DNA of 64,000 bases from positions 250,158,422 to 250,222,421 of the forward strand of contig CM066321.1 of assembly GCA_033807775.1 (NCBI GenBank). The letters run 5' to 3'. This stretch comes from Saussurea involucrata. Lineage: Eukaryota; Streptophyta; Magnoliopsida; Asterales; Asteraceae. A program made the translations under genes and the position numbers. Shown here piece by piece: positions 1 to 9,556 of this stretch; position 1 is the first letter of the stretch; each line of letters starts with the position of its first letter. The notes beneath the pieces are model-generated. The model did not search any database, was not told where the DNA came from, and saw nothing but the letters and a program-made list of their open reading frames with translations.

Positions 1-588
1 TCCAATTTTGAAGATTTGAAGAACACAAATGGGTTATGCATTTCTAGTTTGTTTTTTTATTTGATTTTGATTGCAAAGTGTTTCTCTACCATTTTAATCA
101 AGTTTTGCATCAAAAGATTTTCAAAAATACATCAAGAATTGAGGAATTTGAAGTTTTTGAGAAATTTGGTGTTCTTGAGAAAAAGTTGCCTGTGAAATTT
201 TTTAGAGATTGATTTTACAAAATTGTGTTATTTGATCCGTTTTTGTGTAAAATCGTTTCTAAAAAGCGTTTTTAAACACGAATCAACCATAGATTTCAAG
301 TCTTAAAGTCTAGATTTCATTTTTGATTTTTTTAAAATTGTTTTTGAATTTTTAGTGTTCTTGAGGTGTTCTTGTTCAAATCTGAGATTCAATCCATTTT
401 TGTTGTTGAAATGTTGTTAAAAGTTGTTTGTGATTGTTATTGATCCATAATTCAAGACTTAACCATTTGTTTGTAAGTTTTTTATACAGACTGTACACGT
501 GAAGCAAAGAAGTGAAAGACAAAGTCAAAGAGAAAAAGTCAAATTTCAATTTCTCATTCAGAGTTTTCGCAAAGAACAGCAACAGAAG
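1..588. other. AT-rich non-coding DNA, probably leader of degenerate element F
   Basis: No supportable gene. The stretch is T-rich on the plus strand with many runs of T and 'gttttt' words, and short ORFs here have no recognisable features. It runs directly into the GTTTTCGCATGG repeat array that resumes after the hAT insertion, so it probably belongs to the same 5' leader as the coiled-coil ORF near 4 kb. No LTR end or primer-binding site was seen, so the true start of that element lies outside the window or is decayed. Confidence 0.4.
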
Positions 589-678
589 AAAGTTTTCGCA
601 TGGTTAATCTGAAAGTTTTCGCATGGTCAATCGGAAAAAGTTTTCGCATGGTTAATCTGAAAGTTTTCGCATGGTTAA
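589..678. repeat. Tandem repeat, ~23-bp GTTTTCGCATGGTTAATCTG units (left part)
   Basis: Four imperfect units of about 23 bp with the core GTTTTCGCATGGTTAATCTG occur back to back. The array continues at 2397 after an inserted transposon, so it was one array before the insertion. Function unknown. Confidence 0.85.
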
Positions 679-803
679 CAGGGGCGGATGCCCTTGAAGG
701 CTATTACATGCCAAGGCCTGGGAGCTTTTTGAAAATTTAATTATACTACTACTGACTCGCTGGTCTCATCATGAGGTAGGTAATTAACCACAATTATAAG
801 GGC

Positions 804-1710
804 AAATTGCGTAAAAAATGAACGTACTTTACTCTAGTTTCTGTTTAGGGGAACATACTTTTAAAAGACACATTTAGGGGTCCGTGACAAACTTTACAAC
901 CAAAAAAGGGACTTACTTACCTGCTACCCAGGTAACCGGTAATAGTTGTTGAATTGTATTTTTATTTATTTAGTTTAATTAATTGGAGACATTGCGTGGA
1001 AAGCTAAAATCGGCCCAAAGAAAATCCCGCATTCTCTTCAATCGACGATTCGACGTTCTACTTCTTCTTCATCTCGTCATTTTCATTAGGGTTCTCGAAA
1101 TCGATCAAAATCATTCATTCTAAAATGGATGAAAATGACGAACTATGCTATTGCAAATGGACTTCAATTAAGGTATGGTATTTATGTTATTTACGCACAC
1201 ATAATGTTGATGAAAATAACTATTTCAAGTGAGAAAGAGAATTTGTGGGAAATCATTGCCTGTTAGTTACTAATCAGTAATTTGAAAGAGATGGGGGGGG
1301 GTTTGTTCAGTTTTTTTTAAAGACTGGGTTATTTTACTATTGTAAAATAATCTCAGGTGAATGTTTCAATGGTCAAGAATGGAAAAACTAATTAGTTGCC
1401 TTCTCATTCCATGACTGCAGGTTAAAGCTCTGCATGACATAAGACTTTAGCATCCTCAGATTCAGTAAGAGATGAAGAAGAAGGCGGGATTTCTTTTCGG
1501 CCAATTTTTTGTTTCCACGTAATGTCTCCAATTAACTAAATAAAATAAATAAAAATACAACTCATCAACTATTGCCGGTTACTTAGATAGCAGGTAAGTG
1601 AGTCCCCCTTTTTTGTTGTAAAGTTTTGTCATAGACCCTTAAATGTGTAATTTTAAAGTACGTTCCCCAAAAAAAACTAGAGTAAAGTACGTTACCTTTT
1701 TACGCAATTT
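804..1710. mobile_element. MULE-like element with ~210-bp terminal inverted repeats, nested in the hAT element
   Basis: The sequence from AAATTGCGTAAAAA at 804 reads into about 210 bp that reappear inverted at the right end (about 1495-1710, ending TTTTTACGCAATTT). The match covers the words for 'actttactctagttt', 'aggtaagtgagtccc' and 'ggagacattacgtgga' with scattered mismatches. Long inverted repeats and no transposase suggest a non-autonomous Mutator-like or foldback element. A clear 9-bp duplication was not found, so the superfamily is inferred from repeat length only. The centre contains an exon-like segment (1125-1172). Confidence 0.7.
1125..1172 (+). other. Exon-like fragment (16 codons plus splice donor) inside the MULE-like element
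   Basis: An ATG at 1125 follows a 5'-UTR-like stretch with CTTCTTCTTCATCTCG and 'attagggttctcgaaatcg'. It opens 16 codons (MDENDELCYCKWTSIK) and runs straight into a GTATGG splice donor. No downstream exon is recognisable. This looks like the first exon of either a captured host gene (Pack-MULE style) or the element's own lost gene. The peptide is too short to identify. Confidence 0.35.
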
Positions 1711-2396
1711 AATTCTAGCTTAATTAATTATATACCTTTATGATATGATCAATTAATACAAAATTAATCTGCTTCTTAATTGTCCTTGATGATTGTCTGC
1801 TTCGTTTCACATGTTTATTTCTTGCATTGGTTCTATATAAAATCTTTCAACTTATGCTGTTTGTTTTTCTTCTATTTTTTGTGACCATATATATATGCCC
1901 TTAATTTTGCTCGAATGCTCATATTATCATCATTGTTAGGATTTTAATTGTTGCCCTAAATTTGATATTAGTCATAGCCCTAAATCTGATTTCATTCAGT
2001 TGTTTACATAGTTTATTTATTTGTATTGAGTTTTTATATTAGTCTTTACCCAAAAAACAAAATTTACTCTAGAAATCAATCAAAAAATCGAAAAAAAAAA
2101 CTCTTGAAATCAATAGAAAAAACCTAAAAAATTCTCTCGAAACAACACAAAGAAACTTAAAAAATCTCTCGAAATCAACCAAAAAACCTAAATAAAATCT
2201 CTCAAAATTAATCAAAAACTTAAAAAGTCCCCCAAAGGGGGAATTCGGCTAAAACATATCGACGACAATTTCTTAAGCTTTTCGTTTTGTGCACTGGCTT
2301 GAAATCGACAAATTGGCCTTGCAAGGTGCGTTTGAATGACAAATTAGCCTTACAAGGTCCGGCCCCTGCGGTTTTAAAACTTGTGTTCCGCCCCTG

Positions 2397-2513
2397 ATGG
2401 TTAATCTGAAATTTTTCGCATAGTCAATCTGAAAAAGTTTTCGCATGGTTAATCTGAAAAAGTTTTTGCATGCTGAAAGTTTTCGCATGGTTAATCTGAA
2501 GAAGTTTTGGCAT
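2397..2513. repeat. Tandem repeat, GTTTTCGCATGGTTAATCTG units (right part)
   Basis: Continuation of the array at 589-678 after the hAT insertion, with four to five degenerate units such as AAGTTTTCGCATGGTTAATC. The first 8 bases are the duplicated hAT target site. Confidence 0.8.
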
Positions 2514-3914
2514 GCCATATGAATCCAAAACTTTTCGCAACCTGAAGCATACGAAAACGAGACTTAGTTTTTTTTGAAACTTTAGTGGGTTTTGAAGATT
2601 CCATGTGTTTTTCTCGATCAAACCTATTCAAATCAGTTGGCTTAGAGATTTGGAACAGAAATCAAGCTTCATTTTTGTTTTTGGTTGAGAAATAATCATT
2701 TTTCAACTTCGCCGGAAAGTTCGCCGGAAAACGGGTTCGCCAGAAATTCACGGTTTTCATGGAAGTTTTGACAAAAATCACTCACAGATCCGTTCGTCGT
2801 GCTGATTCGATCGTATTGTGAGTGTTCAAAGAGATTTCCAGAAAGATTTCTTCAAGTTTGGGTTGTTAGAAGTTTGTCGCCGGAAAATCTTCATTTTCGC
2901 CGGAGTAAACTTCAACCGTCGACAAATATCATTTCACGTTGCATGATTCTAAATTTTTGATTGGAAAAGCTTTCTTCACAGTCATTAAGCCTAAAGGAAT
3001 CAAATAGAATCGGTTTTGATCATGAAAAGAAGGTGTAAATCGAAGCTGAATAGTGCAGTTCGTCGACGTGATTTTTTTTGAAGAAGATGAACAGTAACTA
3101 ACGGAACGCTGTCAGTTCAGTTAGTTTTTGTGACATTTTTGGTCCTTCTCCGTTAGTTTCGTTAGGAATCGTTACTTTCCCGTTATTTTTTGTTTGATTT
3201 TTCTAACTTTTTAGTCCTGATTCCGTTAAACTCCAGTTAGTCCAGTTAGTTTGGTAGTTTTTTCTTACAATGTTAGTCCTTCCGTTAGTTGTCCGTTAAG
3301 TCCTTTAGGAAGTTTATGTTTTGTTAGATTTAGTCCCTGAACTTAGAGTCTCAGGTTGTGTACATTTTAAGTCCCTGTAGTTTGTGTTTCAATTTGTGTC
3401 AGTTTTGGTCCCTAGACTTTTCAGTATTAGAATTTTACACTTTTAGTCCTTATAGTCTTAAGTTTCAATTTTTGTCATTTTTAGTCCTTGTTTTTTATGA
3501 GTCTTAGTATTTTTCATTTTTAGTCCTCGTTTTTCGTATTTGTTTCATTTTTGTCGGTTTTAGTTCCTATATTTTGTATTTTTACACTTTTAGTCATTTT
3601 TGTGTCCTTTCTAGTCTTTGTTTTTTGGTTTAATTTTTTTTGTCATTTGTTTGTCGATTTTATCAATTTTTACCTGTAATTGTTCGTAACTGATATATTT
3701 TTTCTCTTATTTTGTAGGTTTACCAATTAAAGTTCAACATTTCCGCGTAAATTTTTTAGATTTAATTTTTGGAAGACAAATTTATAATTTGTTTTTCAGA
3801 TTTTATTTTTGAAAATTTTTCTGACTTTAATTGTGTTTTTCTGATTTTATATTTTTCGAGTGTGCACAGAATTCAACTTCTAAGCGAAGTTTCTCTTGAC
3901 GATCACTCTATTAG
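2514..3914 (+). other. Long non-coding leader of element F
   Basis: No gene. The first part carries repeated 'cgccggaaa' words (about 2700-2900). From about 3120 to 3660 the sequence is dominated by the recurring phrase TTTTAGTCC / TTTGGTCCCT with T-rich spacers. A plant-style acceptor (TCTTATTTTGTAG) ends near 3718. The leader precedes the coiled-coil ORF and probably contains at least one intron. Confidence 0.45.
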
Positions 3915-3976
3915 GTAATATTTTTGGTTTTATTTCTATATTCTATCTTTGATTTCTTGTCTTTATTTTTTTCCAG
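3915..3976 (+). other. Possible short 5'-leader intron of the F coiled-coil gene
   Basis: CTATTAG|GTAATA at 3914/3915 looks like a donor, and TTTATTTTTTTCCAG ending at 3976 is a strong acceptor with a pyrimidine tract. The enclosed 62 bp is T-rich and short for a plant intron. The ATG of the coiled-coil ORF follows 13 bases later. Inferred from splice-site appearance only. Confidence 0.35.
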
Positions 3977-3988
3977 GATTCTATCAAG

Positions 3989-4978
3989 ATGTATGATTCA
4001 TATGAACCAGAGAGAAAATGGACTTTTCTTGGAGCTAAAGATGAGATCAAGCGTCTTCATGGGTTGTAATTTAAATACGCAGATCTTTTTAATAAAGTTG
4101 CAGATAAAAACACAAAGATTAATTCTGAGAAATCTAAATTGGAAGATAAAGTCTCTTCTCTTGAATATGAGATAAAAGATTTGAATGGCAAAATTGAAAA
4201 TCTTGAAGCCACACATGAGGAGGAGAACTCAAATCTTCAGGATCAATTGAAAAAGCTTCAAGAGAAAGAAACAACTGTGGAAAGTGAGAATGTTGATTTA
4301 AAAAGAAAGATTTATGGTTTTGAATCTAAATTTGCAAAAGAAATAGAAGAGTTTGAAAAGGTTTTTGTACAAAAGTTGTCAAATTTTTCTAAAAAATCTT
4401 TTGAAGAAAAGAAAGAGATTGAGCTAAAATGCATAAAACTTTCAAAACAAGTTTCCGACTTTGAAAAAGTTTTATTTCTTGAAAAGGAAAAACTTGAGAA
4501 AGAAAGTTCTGAGTTTGAAACTGAAAGAAAATCCTTTGAAGTAAAAAGTAATGAGCTTTCATTGAAAATATCTTATTTGGAGAAAGAACTTGATATAGAT
4601 AGAAAAGAGTTTGAAAAGATGAAAGTTGAGAACTTTCAAGCAAAAAGTGTGAAAGGTGTTTATGCTGGTGAAAGAAAGATTTTTCAAAATGAAATAAAGA
4701 AGCTAACAAATAATTTATCTGGTTTATCAACAGAAATTATGAAGGAGCAGAAGATAAAATCTAATCTTCAAAAGAAATATGATCTGATTTTTAAAGAAAA
4801 TAATGTTTTACTCAACAAAGTTAAAGAACCTGAAGACATCGTTTTTAAAGTTGATGTTTCAAAACCAGTTAGTCCTAACACGATTTTTCAGACTCCACTT
4901 GTAGACTCAACTGATTCTGAATGTTCGTTCAAGACGACTTCAAGTTCAATCAATAAAGACATTTTAAAAAGAATTTGA
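3989..4978 (+). pseudogene. Coiled-coil protein of element F (gag-spacer homologue without capsid domain)
   Basis: One frame runs from the ATG at 3989 to TGA at 4978, broken once by TAA at 4067-4069. The product is almost entirely lysine/glutamate-rich heptads (coiled coil) and has no zinc knuckle or UBN2-type capsid domain. The stretch from 'ERKIFQNEIKKLT' to 'KSNLQKK' matches the ORF of element E at the window end (ERRIFKTEISKLT, KSNLQK), so the protein is a family rather than a random ORF. It probably corresponds to the coiled-coil spacer that follows the zinc knuckles in complete copia elements. Function unknown; a structural or assembly role is a guess. The reading frame continues after a 1-nt shift near 4977. 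Confidence 0.7.
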
Positions 4979-5432
4979 CAGATCAAATGGTTTCTCAAAG
5001 GATCAGATTCATCCTTCCAATCTCTTTTATAATCCCCTGTTTGATAATTCATATAATAATTTGAATGTGCCTAAAGATAATACTTCTTCTAAGCCTAAAG
5101 ATAATCGAGTTTTTAAGAAGGTTAAGATGGTTTGGAGAGTCAAAGGCACTACTCCCGAGAAAGAAGTTCCAAAGTCAACGGTTCCCACTCCAAATGCCAA
5201 GAAGAACAAAGCATATCAAAGTAAATCTTTTGTCAAACCTGACTTAGTTTACTCTGTAAATCAATTAGTCAGGCTAGCACAAAAGAAAATTCGTTGTTCT
5301 TACTGTGGAACCAATGATTTTGTTCATAAAGATTATGTTTCGTATTGGTATGGTACTTATCGAATTTCTTCAAAGAGAACCGCACCTAACAAACCAGGAC
5401 CCAAGTTCCGTTGGGTACCAAAATCTACTTAA
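4977..5432 (+). pseudogene. C-terminal gag/spacer tail of element F, ending in the gag-pol boundary motif
   Basis: This continues the coiled-coil ORF in the next frame after a 1-nt shift. It is basic, has a CSYCG zinc-ribbon-like pair near codon 104, and ends 'PGPKFRWVPKST' before TAA at 5430-5432. The same G-P-x-W/F-x-WVPK ending closes gag in A, B and C of this window, which identifies the tail. The frame is open from about 4977, upstream of the first ATG at 5061, so it was not an independent gene. Confidence 0.65.
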
Positions 5433-5556
5433 TCTGTTTTGTAGGTTCATCATGTGTAGTGCTGATTGTACAACATATACCACACACATGACTGGAAAGC
5501 AGAAAAGAAATTATGCAAAATTTTGAAGAAGAGTACCTGTACTTTAAGGGGGAGTA
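5433..5556 (+). other. Protease remnant and polypurine tract of element F
   Basis: After the gag stop comes TCTGTTTTGTAG (acceptor-like) and then a decayed copy of the copia protease start, recognisable only by HMTG (near 5488). The rest of pol is absent. The sequence jumps to TTAAGGGGGAGTA (5544-5556), a polypurine tract of the type found just before the copia 3' LTRs here. This is an internal deletion that removed essentially all of pol. Confidence 0.55.
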
Positions 5557-5990
5557 TAAGAATTTAGACTTCTGAATACACAATTCAGAACTCGTTCTTC
5601 AAAGATAATTGGCTTCTGAATAATTCTATTCAGAACCCGTTCTTCAAAGATTTTGACTTCTGATCATATCAGATCAGGACTCGTTCTTCAACGACTATGA
5701 CTTCTGAAATTATCTTCAATCCTGGTAATTCAGAACTCATTTTAATGATTAAGGATATTTTGATCCAAGTCTTGTTATTTGTGCAGATTTTGTTCAAATA
5801 AAGATCTTTTGCATATGTTCAGATTTTGAGAGAAAGTATATCAATCATATGTAATATCTAGAATTCTCAAGATCAATGAATGACGTATTGATTACCTAAT
5901 AGATCTGGTGTTTACAATGCGTAATTGCGCAAGTTCATTAAATTGATGTCCCTGTCCCGACATTCTCCTGAAAGGTACAGTAAACTCAAG
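5557..5990 (+). repeat. Probable decayed 3' LTR of element F with TTCTGAA/TTCAGAA motifs
   Basis: This follows directly on the polypurine tract and contains repeated pairs CTTCTGAAT...ATTCAGAACTCGTTCTTC (5566-5730), the same motif type as in the LTR and coding region of element C. A clean TG...CA boundary is not visible and there is no second copy to define the ends; the right limit is approximate. Confidence 0.4.
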
Positions 5991-7035
5991 AAACGATCAG
6001 TAGCAGGTACGTTTGTCGGAGATTTTCTCTAGATGGGGCCCCACGGTGGGCGCCAAACAATTAATGCTAAAAATCGTCAAAAGAAAGATTTAAATGTGTG
6101 GAGCTTTAACAACTAAAGAAAGAAATCTCATGACAAATCGTACAACGGGTAATGAAAATAAAAGGAGACAACATAATTTGGTGACGCGGAAAACCCCGTC
6201 GAGGGTAAAACTGATGAATAGATGTCGATGGTGAACTATGGTCGTCATACAGGGACGACGTCCTTTAGTAAAAAATGTCGTGAGTACATTAGATTACAAT
6301 AACAGAAGAAATAAACTTAATTGTAAAAATCTATCGCGTGTCGTGAGTGAGAACACTTCGTCGTGAGTTTCTTCGTGGAAAAGTACGATAGCTTGCGTAC
6401 TTCAAGAATGCTTCTAGAAATTCTTGTGTGTTTGCGAGTGAAGCTTCGAGCTTGATTAATATAGGCTTCGATGTCATCAATGTTCTTCATAAATGCAAAT
6501 AACGATTCTGGATAATGAATGCGCTTGATTGCGGTCTTCAGTTATGATCGTTGTCCTTGAATGCGCTTTGACCTGCATTAACTAGACACAAAGAAAACGC
6601 TTGTCGAGAGTTAATTAGTTACGGGCGAGAGTAATCTTACGACGGTCGTGAAGTTTTAACAGGGGTGTCAGTCGTAAGTCATTGATACCTGACGACCAAT
6701 ATACTAAGTGTCGACTGTGATCATGGTCTTGTGTTATTTGCAGGACCTTATCTTAATACAAGAATTGTCGTGTAATATATATCGTTTTTTGCGTCGGTCG
6801 TGAGGTGTGGTTTTTTACTCAAACAACAATTAACTAACGTACTGTTAACACCTTAGCAACCATTCACACAATATCACACCTCATACATTTAAAATAATTT
6901 GTACATATGTATACATCCCAGTGAAATCTCGTGAAAGACTCACCTGATAATGTCGGTTCACTAGAACGTTTCTCCAAATAATAACCTATAATTATAGATG
7001 CAATAATATTCATTAGGTAGCGTTTGGTACGCATA
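5991..7035. other. Unassigned repeat-like DNA, no gene
   Basis: No coding region is supportable. It contains an unusual GC-rich word GGGGCCCCACGGTGGGCGCC (6035-6054) and many 'gtcgtgag' words between 6230 and 6810. I recall the GC-rich word as recurrent in plant repeats but cannot name its family. The last 200 bp are AT-rich and featureless. Confidence 0.35.
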
Positions 7036-7046
7036 CATGATTGGAG

Positions 7047-7140
7047 GTGACTGGACAAGACAGAACGGGACAATATTGGACAAGACAGGACAAGAGGACA
7101 GGAAAGAATACGACTGGACAAGACTGGACAAGACAAGTGT
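7047..7140. repeat. Minisatellite of GGACAAGAC-type units
   Basis: Imperfect tandem copies of (T)GGACAAGAC(A), interrupted by 'ggaaagaata'. ORFs on both strands here are translations of the repeat. Copia element D inserted at its right edge. Confidence 0.8.
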
Positions 7141-7143
7141 CTG

Positions 7144-7427
7144 TGTCAGGGTCAAAAACAGGTTGAATAGAAGTTCAAGGGCTAAACTGTTATTTATTAT
7201 TTTGAGCCTTAATGTGTAACGGGCCATGGGCTTGAGAGTCATGGGCCCATGGTATTTAAAGTTGTGTTAGCCTTAGAATTTTAGGCTAGTTGTCATTTTC
7301 CACTTTCATACGCTTTGTAATTCTCTCTGAATTGATTGAAAGTGAATTGGATGACATATTGAAATCATACTGTTCGTGTTCATATCTATTGATTTATATT
7401 GTTCGTTGCACTGATCTGGAACTCACA
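7144..7427 (+). repeat. 5' LTR of element D
   Basis: 284 bp, TGTCAGGG...CTCACA, matching 62019-62302 except for 4 substitutions. A TATTTAAA box lies at 7253-7260. It is followed by ATTGGTATCAAACGG, a variant of the tRNA-iMet primer site (first eight bases TGGTATCA conserved). Confidence 0.9.
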
Positions 7428-7938
7428 ATTGGTATCAAACGGACGAATCGATTCAAAGTGATTTTTAGATTTCTGGTAAGAATTCTATTCAAATAGTCGA
7501 CTGTGTTCTTAGCATTGAAACTCATATTTTGATTCGATTAAAATTGCTTGTTTTCGTGTATTGCATTCCGTTAGCATCATCAGTATAAACGATTCTGCAA
7601 TTTTTCGTAGCCTAATTCGATCATATTGTTTGTTGTTTAAGCAAAATCAAAATCTCAAGTTTTTAGTCTCTGTTCTTATAAAAATCAAAGTTTTCTAATC
7701 AAAACTTGTTGTTTTGCTTCAATTTCGATTTGGGTATTGTTATTTTTGTGTTTTGTCGAGTTCATAACCTTTCAGGAACGATTCTAAGCAACCTTAATCG
7801 ATTTCCAATCGACATGGAAACCACAGCCGCACTTACCGGACACCACAACTGTGGTTACCGGATCCATTAGTTTGTTACCGGGTAAGTTTCCATATCTAGC
7901 TCTTGTTACCGGGTTACTCAAAGTTACCGAGTAATATT
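7428..7938 (+). other. Primer site and leader of element D
   Basis: TGGTATCA of the primer site begins at 7430. The leader is non-coding and AT-rich. Its last 120 bp are rich in GTTACCGG words (for example GTTACCGGGTAA at 7874-7885), the same motif that fills the D spacer around 57.1-58.0 kb. It is cut off by insertion of gypsy element G1. Confidence 0.65.
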
Positions 7939-9008
7939 TGTAATACCCCGGGTAAGTTCGTTAGTTAAAGTCTCGTTCCGTTAAATTTATTTAACTTTAT
8001 AATTGATGTTTAGGGTAAGTTTAGGAGAGTTTATAAGTTTAAGGTGTTTTGGTCATTAGTGAATAGGTCAAGGACTAAGATTGTAAATGTAGTTGATAAT
8101 ATCCCTTAGACTATCCAGATATTTTCATAAAACCAGATTAATCAGTTCAAGTGTGTGTGTGTGTGTGTGTGTGTTCTTGGAAAGAAGAAGAAGAAAAGAA
8201 AGAGTTTGTGGTTAAGGCTTCAAGTTGGATTGTTGGAAGTAATATTAAGATTCTGTGGATTTGGGGTGAAGGCTTGTATTTTTGAGAAAGGATTGGAAGC
8301 GTTTTGATAAGCAAACAGGTGAGTTTTACTTTAAAACATTTTTAAAATGGAATACATATATGTGTGGGGTGGGAATATGATAGATGGTGTGATTATATGA
8401 TTATGTTTGAAATATAATATATTGAGATATTGTATTTACATGAGCATACTCTATATGAGAATACGTTGGCCGGGCTTAGGACCGGTGGTGTTGGCTGTAA
8501 TACTCGTACAGCGGTGTTGGCTGTAATTGTCGTACAGTGGAGTTAATTTATTAGTTGGATTGCAACCAACTAATATGGCCATGGAAATGAGACAGGGAAG
8601 TACACAATGCATGAGTCCTATTTGGTATTTATACTTGTGATATGTATATGGTGTTTGTGCAAATGGTTTCAAACTAACAGGGATTTTCTCACTTAGACCG
8701 CTAGGTCTAACCCTCATTTTGTTTTAAAAATATGTATTCCAGGTCATGGATCGGGTAAGAACAAGTGAATAGAGTATTCGGTGGCTAGCTTTTGGGAAGA
8801 CTTATATGTTGAATACTATGGTGTTTTTTGCGTTTATAACCTTGTTATTAGATATAATGTATTTAATTAGCGAAAAGTTGTAATGGAATACCTTATTTTG
8901 GATTGTAAAGACTAAGGGACCGTATTTGTTATATAATGTATCTTTGTTATGTAACGGCGTTATGAAATATATGTTATTTGTTGTATGTTTGGGATCCGGG
9001 ATATTACA
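7939..9008 (+). repeat. 5' LTR of gypsy element G1
   Basis: Begins TGTAATACCCCGGGTAAG and ends GGGATATTACA, 1070 bp, directly before the primer site. It shares ends and several internal blocks with the solo LTR and G2 LTRs but has its own central part: about 27-bp units around GGTGTTGGCTGTAAT..TCGTACAG (8488-8540) replace their 30-bp repeat. A perfect 9-bp hairpin ATTAGTTGG/CCAACTAAT lies at 8550-8574. Confidence 0.85.
8151..8174. repeat. (GT)n microsatellite in the G1 LTR
   Basis: About twelve GT units. A similar (GT/CA) run sits at the corresponding place in the solo LTR (about 9744) and in G2 (about 17060), so it is an LTR feature. Confidence 0.9.
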
Positions 9009-9010
9009 GA

Positions 9011-9022
9011 TGGTATCAGAGC
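9011..9022 (+). promoter_or_regulatory. Primer-binding site of G1 (tRNA-Met type)
   Basis: TGGTATCAGAGC, complementary to the 3' end of plant initiator tRNA-Met, two bases after the LTR end. It marks the start of minus-strand DNA synthesis. Confidence 0.9.
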
Positions 9023-9270
9023 CCTAGTTTAAGGGATTTAGGTATTCGTATCTGTACCTAGACTTAAACTGCATGTGAAGTAGGATGTCCCTATTATTTT
9101 AGAACCTTGGGATGATTAAGTATAAAAGGTAGAAGGAACATCATGTAAGGTAATTTCATATTACACCTGGCCAGTGTAATTGTGATCTTACAGGTACATG
9201 GTTGAACTGGAATACCTTGTTATATGGGGTATGTGCTTATGTGTATATTAACCTTGTTTGAATCAACAGA

Positions 9271-9556
9271 ATGGCAAGTGGTACTAGACAAACGAATCGA
9301 GGGGGAAGAGGAGATCATGATAGAACAAATCCAATAGTTGGGGTAAGAGGAAGAGGGGGAGAAAGAGGTAGAGGCAGAACAGGCGGCAGAGTTCAGCCGC
9401 GAGGTACTGAATTTGTAACAAGGGACGATCTAACAGCTGAAATGGGAAGGTTACAAGCAAATATTCAAACCATGTTTAACCAGACTCGTAATACTGAAAC
9501 GGAAAGACCAGATCCTAACTTGGAAGATGAGATGCCTATCAGACCTACTGTCGTAC
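9271..9556 (+). pseudogene. gag: gag N-terminus of G1 (interrupted)
   Basis: ATG at 9271 begins an RG-rich N-terminus (TNRGGRGDHDR, RGRGGERGRGRTGGR) followed by a short helical segment. This is the RNA-binding arginine-rich start of plant chromovirus Gag. The frame is open to 9556, where a solo LTR has inserted with duplication of CGTAC. The next codon resumes at 11141 in frame, so the break is purely the insertion. Confidence 0.8.

Larger units (their letters stand above)
679..2396. mobile_element. Non-autonomous hAT-type DNA transposon
   Basis: The left end CAGGGGCGGATGCCC and the right end (reverse complement CAGGGGCGGAACACAAG) form short terminal inverted repeats typical of plant hAT elements. 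The flanks are identical 8-bp duplications ATGGTTAA at 671-678 and 2397-2404, the hAT target-site size. No transposase ORF is present, so the element depends on an external enzyme. It landed inside the 23-bp tandem array. Nearly half of its length is a second, nested inverted-repeat element (804-1710). The remaining interior is AT-rich and non-coding. Confidence 0.85.

Noticed and set aside
6864..7242. Minus-strand ORFs rich in Ser/Cys/Leu/Pro (repeated SCPVLS)
   Set aside because: They are translations of the GGACAAGAC minisatellite; composition and periodicity come from the DNA repeat.
9011..9022. TGGTATCAGAGC sites as possible tRNA gene fragments
   Set aside because: Each lies 0-3 bases inside an LTR and lacks the rest of a tRNA; they are primer-binding sites.
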